Source: Climacium dendroides
Taxonomy: Eukaryota > Streptophyta > Bryopsida > Hypnales > Climaciaceae
Length of the DNA stretch: 64,000 nucleotides
NCBI GenBank assembly: GCA_950106755.1
Contig: OX467089.1
Location: 4,776,501 to 4,840,500, forward strand
Direction: 5' to 3'
How positions within the stretch are numbered: position 1 is the first letter of the stretch; every line of letters starts with the position of its first letter. The notes under the pieces are model-generated. The model was not told the origin of the DNA. It saw only the letters and a list, made by a program, of their open reading frames with translations, and searched no databases. A program made the position numbers and the translations under genes. This document shows positions 57,080 through 64,000 of the stretch, piece by piece.

Positions 57080-58495
57080 GAGTCTCAAAGGGCACGAAAG
57101 GGAAAGAATTTTTCTAATGACGAAGAGCTTCAACTTTGTCGGAGTTACCTTCACGTTTTACAAGATCCCATCTAAGGGAATGGTCAGAAGAATCAGGCAT
57201 TTTGGAAGCGAATTGAGATTCACTACAACGGAAATCGGCTGCTTAGTGGAGGGGAGCGTCCAGCACGTTCTTTGGAGACAAAGTGGAGCACTGTGAAGCA
57301 TGATGTTGCAAAATTTTGCGGTGTTTTCAAGAGTGTTTGGGATTGCAAGGAATCGGGTACTTCTTGGAATGACGTGCTACAACAAGCTCTTGAGTTATAT
57401 AAGGTGAAGCACCCACGCCAACAATAATTTGTTTTTATTCATTGTTGGATGTTGTTGAAAGACGTACCACGTTGGATGGAGACTGTTCCAGAATCCAGGC
57501 AAAGGCAAGGAACAAGGAACCCTCCTACTCTGAAACGCAAAGCAATGTCACCAAACCTTGGTGCAAAGGATGTTTTAGGGTTAGAAGAAGATGGAAACAT
57601 TGAGGTCTTGGTAACTCCAGAGGGTTTCAACAAAGACAATTCTTCATCTTCAGTGCTGAAGTTCCCTCGCCCTCAAGGATCAAAGGCCGCTAAAGAAACT
57701 ACACGAGCACTTTGATTGAAAGAAATTGCCAACCGGACAGTATTGAGTGCAACGGCAGAGATGGCTACTGCGAATACAAAGAAGGCGCAAAATATTGAGA
57801 ATCAAGCCGCTTTGTCTCTATTCACAATGCCTGACGAGGATAAGCTTCCTTTGGAAGCACGGGAGTACTTGCAATTTCGTCGAGAGGAAGAGATGTTGAA
57901 GTTGAAGATTCGAATGGCAACCTTCAAGGTTGCTGCAGCTCGTGCAAATGCAGAAGCGGTGCGTGAACAGGCAGAAGCAGCATGATTGGAGGCTGAAAAC
58001 GCAATGGAGGTAGAGCGTCATACTCGAAACCGAGTCCCACCTCCACCTTTGCAAACTCAATCTCTTCGGACCAACTCCCCACCTTTGCAGAGTCGATCTC
58101 TTCGGACCAACTCCCCACCTTTGCAAAGTCAATCTCTTTGAACCAGCTCCTCAATCCAAGATGATCCTCCATTTTCTCCCAAATTGCTAGTTCCTCAAGG
58201 AGAATTTGTCCCTGAAACGCAAGAAGGTGACTCCAACGATGAAGTTGCTACAAACATCTTCTCCAATTATGGATCTCCGTATATTGGTGGTCACCCTAGG
58301 TCTCCAATCTCTACAAGTATACAACCATCACACCACTTGTCTTCTCAAGAACCAGGATTGAGGTCACATAATGAGCTTCACATCTCTCGTTATTCTGCAT
58401 TTTCTCTTCAGGTTCACCAAGAGTCTCTGGAGCATGGCGTGATTTGCAAAGTGACAACCCAAGTGAATGTGGATTCAATTGTAGCAGGTTAGCAA
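57080..58495 (+). pseudogene. PIF/Harbinger ORF1, Myb/trihelix-like DNA-binding protein
   Basis: One frame from about 57,080 to 58,492 with in-frame stops at 57,173 (TAA), 57,425 (TAA), 57,713 (TGA), 57,983 (TGA) and 58,139 (TGA). Text: NFSNDEELQLCRSYLHVLQDP, then QAFWKRIEIHYN, SLETKWSTVKHDVAKFCGVF, SGTSWNDVLQQALELY, FVFIHCWMLLKDVPRW (trihelix/Myb-SANT core), FPRPQGSKAAKE and a charged helical tail. Then three 11-residue repeats of the type LQTQSLRTNSPP. The third repeat has TGA where the first two have CGG (Arg). In active PIF elements this protein binds the ends and helps carry the transposase to DNA. Confidence 0.8.
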
Positions 58496-59988
58496 ACACT
58501 ATAGAAGGTGTGCATTTCGGTGCATTCACAGAGGCTCAATTACCATTTAATAATTTTGTTGGCAATGTAGGTCAACAAAATGAGAACAACTTCAATCTCA
58601 ATGTGAATTCGTATTATGAATAGTTTCAATGTCCATGTGAGGACAATTTGAATGTCAATGTGAATTCGTCTAATGAAATGTTTTCATGTTAATGTGAGCA
58701 ATTTTAATGTCAATGTGAATTTGTGTAATGAATAGGTTGCAAGTGAATGTGAGAACACTTTTTATGCCAATGTGAATTTGTATTATTGTGAGATTGATTT
58801 TGATTTCAATGTGAACTTCCATTATGAATAGTTTCCATGTCAAAGTGAGAAATTTTAATGTCAATGTGAATTTGTATGTGGAATAGATTTGTATCAATTG
58901 GAGAGAAACTTCAATCTCAATGTCATTGGACATTTTGAATAGTTTCCATTGTTGTCAATTGAGACCGAGGATCCCTGCACTTTGCAATAAATTCTCTCTC
59001 TTGAGTATCAATGGTGCCCAATGGAAGCACATCGGTGAGTTTCACATTGGCTTTATGTTTCAATGTTTTGGGAATGATCTTACAATTTTAGGGGAATAGA
59101 CTGAGAGTCACTGAGTTCGGTGTTAGAATAGTCAAGATTGCAAGAATCTGAAGTGTAAGGATACCTTTGCATTTTTCATGTACAATGTTGGAAGTGCAAA
59201 TGCATGTGAATTCTCTTTGTTGTGTTCCTTTGATCATCAAATGCAGTTGCAATTCTTTTGTGGATATGCCAGCCTTATTTTTTGTAACAGACCTTATCTG
59301 TGAAGTAGACAAGTTTGTATAGAATTTGACTCTTTGGAAGTAAACAACAAAGGCTCCCGGTAACTTGGTTTGTGTGGAACCGGAAAGATTGTCCACATTT
59401 GGGATTTGCAAAGGAACAGGTGCACAGATGGTTGAAGGCTGGACCACATCAATACTATTTTTTGTGGTATGTAAGATTATATAGATGATCTTTTTTTTAG
59501 CACAAATTGTGACGGATACAAATTCGTGCATTTAACATGTTCATTTTCAATCTTGAAACTTTTCTTTTTACTATTCCAATCTGTTGTAACTTGTGGTGTT
59601 TACAATTTCTCTATTTGAAAGGCAAGAATTATGATGTCTCTAAAACAAAACAAATGTGGGAGGAAACATTATAGGATGGTGGATGGACTTTGGAGTAGAT
59701 ATTGAACAGGTATTGAACAGGTTCCGAAGGACACCGTAGCATTGACGGAGAAGGGTGAGTTTTTCTTTTCTTTTTAAAGAGTAGATTAGAAAATAGAACT
59801 CATAGAGGCTCCATTGGAAAGAAATTTCAGATTTGAAAAGCTACTTGGAATAGGCCTATTTGACCTTGCCCAATTTTTTTATTCTAATAAAATCTGCAAG
59901 TTCCTCATCTCAGTTTCATCATATTTTCTACTTAGGCTATTCCAATGACTATTGTAGGAAGCTATTCTAGTGACTACTATGGCCTCAT
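58493..59988. other. Internal non-coding DNA of the PIF/Harbinger element
   Basis: Includes repeated TCAATGTGAATTYGT words (58,600-58,930), probably a degenerate 60-70-bp repeat of Asn-rich former coding sequence after ORF1 (QNENNFNLNVNS). The minus-strand frame at 59,088-59,531 has no recognised domain. Confidence 0.45.
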
Positions 59989-61245
59989 TCAATTTCTACT
60001 ATTGCCTTTACGTTGCCACAGATGTTCTATAACATCATTACATAAAGAAAAATGTTGGTGACAATTTTCTATTTGTCTTGTTCTTGCATTGAGGTCATGA
60101 AATGTAAAAGGATGGTTCATGCACTCTCTCTCAACACCTATATGAAATAATTGCTCTAATTGCAAACCATCCTCGTCATCAATGATCATGTTGTGCATGA
60201 TGATGCAACACATTATAATGTCATTCATAGTCCCAAGTTCCCACTGCCGACATGGATTCTTCACTATCTCCCAACGTGCTTGCAGTACACCAAATGCTCG
60301 TTCAATGTCTTTCCTTGCAGCTGCATGCATCTTTGAATAGTGTTCTTTTTTCTCCCCTTGTGGTTCATGAATGGGCTGCAAGAAACAACTCCATTGCGGG
60401 TAAATGCCATCAATGAGGAAGTAGTATCTACGGTATTGGTGTCCATTTACAGTAAAATGGAGGTCATTGCCATCTCCACGCAATAAATTAGCAACAAGGG
60501 GAGACCGATCAAGAACGTTCAAGTCGTTATTACTCCTTGGCAAACCAAAAAATGCATGCCATATCCAAAGAGATTGATCTGCCACAGCCTCCAAGATGAC
60601 ACTTCGAACTCTATCCTTATCTTGAAATTGTCCCTGCCATGCGACATGACAATTTTTCCATTGCCAATGCATGCAATCCAAACTTCCAAACATTCCAGGA
60701 AAACCACGGGCTTCGTTTATGGTCAATTGTTTCAACAAATCTTGACGATTTGGTTGACGCAAAAAAATCTCCTTGTAAAAACTACAAATTGCAAACACGA
60801 ATCGTTTCATGGATTCAATAACTGTACTCTCACCCAATCTACAATATTCGTCTGTTGCATCCGCAAGCAATCCATATGCAAGCATCCTCAATGCAGAGGT
60901 ACACTTTTGTAATGTAGATATACCTAATCTCCCCACAACATCCCGTTTTTGCACAAACCAAGGGTCAAAATTGGAGACATCTTGGACAATTTTCAAAAAG
61001 AGTTCTTTTCTCATTCTGAAGTGTCTCCTAAATTTCACATGATCGTAAGTTGGATTCTCTGCAAAGTAGTCAGACACCAACCGATCATGCCATGACTCCC
61101 TATCCCTGAAAAGAAACCTCCGTCCAAACCTAGAACCACCAAAAGAAGTCTGAATGGGTTGTGAATTTTTCCCTTCTCGCAATGATTCGATGTTGTGGTC
61201 AAATAGTTATTGTTGATATTCTTCGTCAGAATCAGAATCCTCCAT
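59989..61245 (-). CDS. PIF/Harbinger transposase (DDE_Tnp_4 type), near-intact
   Basis: The natural start is probably ATG at 61,245 (MEDSDSDEEYQQ), followed by TAA at 61,207-61,209. The rest (397 residues, to 59,989) is open. Upstream HTH-like region: RRHFRMRKELFLKIVQDV, GISTLQKCTSALRMLAYG. Catalytic residues are all present: Asp in GFPGMFGSLDCMHW, Asp in YYFLIDGIYPQW, Glu in DIERAFGVLQARW. The HNMIIDDE box near the C-terminus is also kept. It would cut and paste the element at TTA/TAA sites, with ORF1 as partner. The early stop (CAA to TAA fits) would prevent full-length translation unless a downstream Met is used. Confidence 0.9.
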
Positions 61246-61710
61246 TGCTGCAATGAGCGATTGATGAAGTTAATTCCGCCACCGCTCCATCGCACTTCGC
61301 CTCTAGCTACCAAGTCAAGCAACTTCCACCATCACAGTGTTACAGGGTTCCAAATACTGTTGTAGCATTGAGGAGCTTAAGACGGGAAAAGCCACAGTGA
61401 AAAAAAAGGGACGGGAATAGAAACTGCATATACCGTTACAGTGTCTTTTCGTGAGTGTAGCATTGAGGATGCTCTTACTTGACTTTTTAAAGGGCACTGT
61501 ATAATATTCCGTATTATACTAGTGTAACATATTTGAAACAAATTTTTATTATTCTCCATATAAATGCCACTTGATGTCATCTATGGAGTTGAGACCCATG
61601 AAAAAAGATGTGAAAATTCAATTCACCAAACATAGTTTCCTATAAGCTTACCATAAGTAACTTAAGAGTGACAACCACGGCTTTTTTTTTGGACCAGTGT
61701 CCCCCCTGTT

Positions 61711-61957
61711 GGCTAGCCAGGGTGAACTGCCCCCCTCATTGTCCCATTTTAACCTTGGGGAAAATGCTGTGGAATTTTTTATCTGCAATCAGATGAATTT
61801 TTTTGCAAATTCTGAATTCAGATTTGCAAGTAGGGGCCAAATTAGCTGCGGATGATGTAGAAAAATAAAAAATCATGGCAAAAAATAGGGGGGCTTTTTT
61901 CTCAATTAACCCTTGCTGGGGCAATGAGGGGGTCAATTCTCCCTGGCCCCTATTGGC
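61711..61957. mobile_element. ~250-bp MITE-like inverted repeat
   Basis: GCCAGGGTGAACTGCCCCCC (left, from 61,716) is matched by the inverse of GAGGGGGTCAATTCTCCCTG (right, to about 61,945), extending through CTCATTGTCCC. The interior is AT-rich. Border duplications were not resolved. Confidence 0.65.
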
Positions 61958-62389
61958 CTCACTACAGTACAGAGGCCAGTTTTGGGAGGGACGAAGCCAC
62001 AGAGGTCAGATTTCTGACAGTCTGGCAAAATTTCGCCAAAAAAAAGCCCTGTTGACAACTAAACTGATTTAACTTAAGTTAATCAGGCAACGTAAGGCCC
62101 CGAGCATAACTTACCAAGTGGCCCGACCACTGGCACCAGGCAGACGGAATCACGGACTGGCGAATGGACGACGCGTGGCATTCTTTCAATGGTCACACTT
62201 GTCAGCAACTCATACGTCTGAGACCTGGCTCTGTGACTCCGTCAAGCACTCCCCGTTGTGAAGGCTGTCCAGAAGGGCGCCACTGACACCAGCCCATTAA
62301 GTTAGTTTGTGGCCCTTCGTCTCATTCGAAGGTAGGGGAAGATTGGAATTTTGAATATCTTTTGCTATTTCTTTCACAAGAGGAAGTGA

Positions 62390-62394
<5 letters not shown>
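61958..62394. other. Intergenic DNA, no gene recognised
   Basis: Moderate GC content around 62,080-62,300; no domain-bearing ORF. Confidence 0.4.

Positions 62395-62469
<75 letters not shown>
62395..62469. repeat. (TA)n microsatellite, about 37 units
   Basis: Uninterrupted alternating TA. Length is likely to vary between individuals and assemblies. Confidence 0.97.
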
Positions 62470-62473
<4 letters not shown>

Positions 62474-62646
62474 ATACTTCATCTTGGCAATTCACCCACA
62501 ACTTGATTTATAATTTCAGCATGTGAAAATATTGTATGAGTGGCTAAAGTACCATCCTACATTCATTCGTACAAAATGGTTAAAGATTTAATCATGGAAA
62601 TATCATTATTTTCACTAATTGATCCCAAATGATTGAAGAGGTCAAT

Positions 62647-62844
62647 CATACTACTAAAATCATAATTCCCTCTGTAATATCACAAATTCTACCATTAATA
62701 CTAGGGACTCATGCTTGCTATGCTATGCATTCATTGTATTACATTCATACTACTAAAATCATAACTCCCTCTGTAATATTACAAATGCTACCATTAATAC
62801 TAGGGGCTCGTGCTTGCTATGCTACGCATTCATTGTATCACATA
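62647..62844. repeat. 99-bp tandem duplication
   Basis: Units start at 62,647 and 62,746 (CATACTACTAAAATCATAA) and end near GCATTCATTGTATYACAT. An inverted partial copy of the end (AATGCGTAGCATAGCAAGC) lies at 63,568-63,586, and CATACTACTAAAATCA recurs near 63,608. Confidence 0.85.
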
Positions 62845-62939
62845 TTAGTAAAAATTTAATATATTTGAATAGAATGCATGATAATGATTTCAATAAGTCT
62901 TTAAAATAATTATTTTTTAAATTTGGTAAAAATATTTTC

Positions 62940-63790
62940 AATCATGCATACATAGAAATCGTATTTTCACACAATGTGATATTATAGAAATAGAGTAGCA
63001 ATTTGCAATCACTTCTGTAATATCACTTTTTACAAAGGGTGATATTATAGAAATAATATAGTTGTTGCAATTAAGGTGATATTAAAGAGGATCCATAGGA
63101 TGATATTATAGAGGTAGCAAATCCATTGCTTTTCTTGGCTTTGCACTTCTTTGCATTTCTATGATTTTGTGCTTTTGTGAGCTTTGAGCTTTTATGATTT
63201 CAATTTTCTATTGCTACTACTAAATGATTTTGAGAAACTTATTCAATTGAAGTGATTTTGGATTCCACAACAATTAAGTTGTTCACTAAGTTTTTGAGAT
63301 TTATAATTCTTCAATTTGGGTTGCCATTTTTTGTAACAATGGAGTCAAATTTCTAATGCATTCTAATGTATGTGTATCTTTTATAGTATTTACCATTGCA
63401 TATGATTCATTCATCATTCAATAAATTTCTATTGTACATTTCAATATATGCTTACTTATAAAAAAAAATCATATAAATATTGCAATCATTTTTATTTGAA
63501 GATTTATTGAAATTTTTGTTCTACATTCTATCTAATACATAATTTTTTTTATAAAATTCTAATGATGAATGCGTAGCATAGCAAGCGCCAACCGCTAATC
63601 ATACTATCATACTACTAAAATCACAAGGCCTTCCATAATATCACATTTTTACACTGTGTACTATTATAGAGGTCCAATCCCTCTGTAATCATATTTATAC
63701 ACAATATGATATTATAGAGTTTCAACGACCATTTCACTTCTGTAATATCACACAATATTAAAATGTGATATTACAAAGGTATAGTAAAAT
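62940..63790. repeat. Hairpin cluster: TGTAATATCA ... TGATATTATA
   Basis: At least five short hairpins with arms TCTGTAATATCAC and GTGATATTATAGA occur near 62,960-62,995, 63,013-63,055, 63,627-63,668, 63,676-63,720 and 63,737-63,782. Loops are 5-20 bases. Between them lies ordinary AT-rich DNA. No gene. Confidence 0.7.
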
Positions 63791-64000
63791 TATGGAGGTT
63801 TCATATTTCTTGGCTTCATGCTTCATTTTACTTCCACAATTCTATAATTTTGTAAGCTTTGAATGTTTTCAATTCTAATGTTTTTTTCTTATAAGATTGA
63901 AGCAATTTTGGATTCTACAACAAAGTATTTACAAAGTCTTTGCAATTTCACAAATTTGCATTTTAATTCTTCAAATTTGGTCACCATTGTTTGTAAGTGA

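Larger units (their letters stand above)
56866..61474. mobile_element. Full-length PIF/Harbinger transposon, 4609 bp
   Basis: Terminal inverted repeats GAGCATCCTCAAT (left) and its inverse (right) are flanked by TTA at 56,863-56,865 and 61,475-61,477, the 3-bp duplication typical of PIF/Harbinger. It carries a DDE transposase on the minus strand and a Myb/trihelix-like ORF1 on the plus strand, arranged convergently. Both are damaged, but the transposase only by one early stop. Confidence 0.95.

Noticed and set aside
62297..62482. Ile/Tyr repeat open frame
   Set aside because: It is a translation of the (TA)n microsatellite.

Overview
This is nuclear DNA from a land plant with a large, transposon-filled genome. 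It holds one spliceosomal-intron gene of a plant-type family, an LTR retrotransposon primed by a plant tRNA-Asp-like site, PIF/Harbinger, Tc1/mariner-like and piggyBac-like DNA transposons, and many AT-rich repeats and MITEs. A gymnosperm (conifer-like) genome fits best, but the sequence alone cannot fix the species.

Layout. 0-9 kb: AT-rich repeats and MITEs (a foldback at 161-589, a 0.9-kb inverted-repeat element at 876-1810, and two copies of a 272-bp TA-flanked MITE at 4423 and 6629). 9.08-11.38 kb: the only apparently intact host gene, a five-exon, 329-residue NADPH quinone oxidoreductase of the chloroplast-envelope ceQORH type. It is followed by three ~300-bp tandem repeats. 13-15 kb: decayed relatives of the 876-1810 element. 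15.1-19.6 kb and 36.8 kb onward: a piggyBac-like DNA transposon relic. Its transposase pseudogene has the N-terminal acidic part, DDD core and C-terminal Cys-rich finger, and two introns. 19,585-36,798: a complete 17.2-kb Ty3/gypsy-type retrotransposon on the minus strand, inserted into the piggyBac relic with a perfect 5-bp duplication (GTATT). Besides gag and pol it has two small ORFs between the primer site and gag, and a 609-residue ORF after integrase. 39.6-41.4 kb: a MITE and a 770-bp foldback. 42-52 kb: remnants of another repeat family whose ORFs resemble the N-terminal part of that retrotransposon 3' ORF. 52.4-56.7 kb: a Tc1/mariner-like transposase relic split by a 3.1-kb inverted-repeat insertion, which itself holds a 38-bp palindromic minisatellite and a second copy of the 876-1810 family. 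56,866-61,474: a full-length PIF/Harbinger element with TTA duplications, a near-intact transposase and a decayed Myb/trihelix-like ORF1 in convergent orientation. 61.7-64 kb: another MITE, a (TA)n tract and hairpin-rich AT DNA.

How it fits together. Almost all of the window is nested transposable elements; only the oxidoreductase looks like a working host gene. Most transposon ORFs are broken by stop codons that fit C-to-T or G-to-A transitions, as expected for methylated DNA. The two retrotransposon LTRs differ at only about two bases and one indel, so that insertion is recent although its genes are already broken, which suggests mobilisation in trans. A recurring theme is that several repeat families carry dense, family-specific short palindromes: TCTCTTAAGAGA-like words, TCCAANTTGGA, AATATGACT...AGTCATATT, and TGTAATATCA...TGATATTATA.
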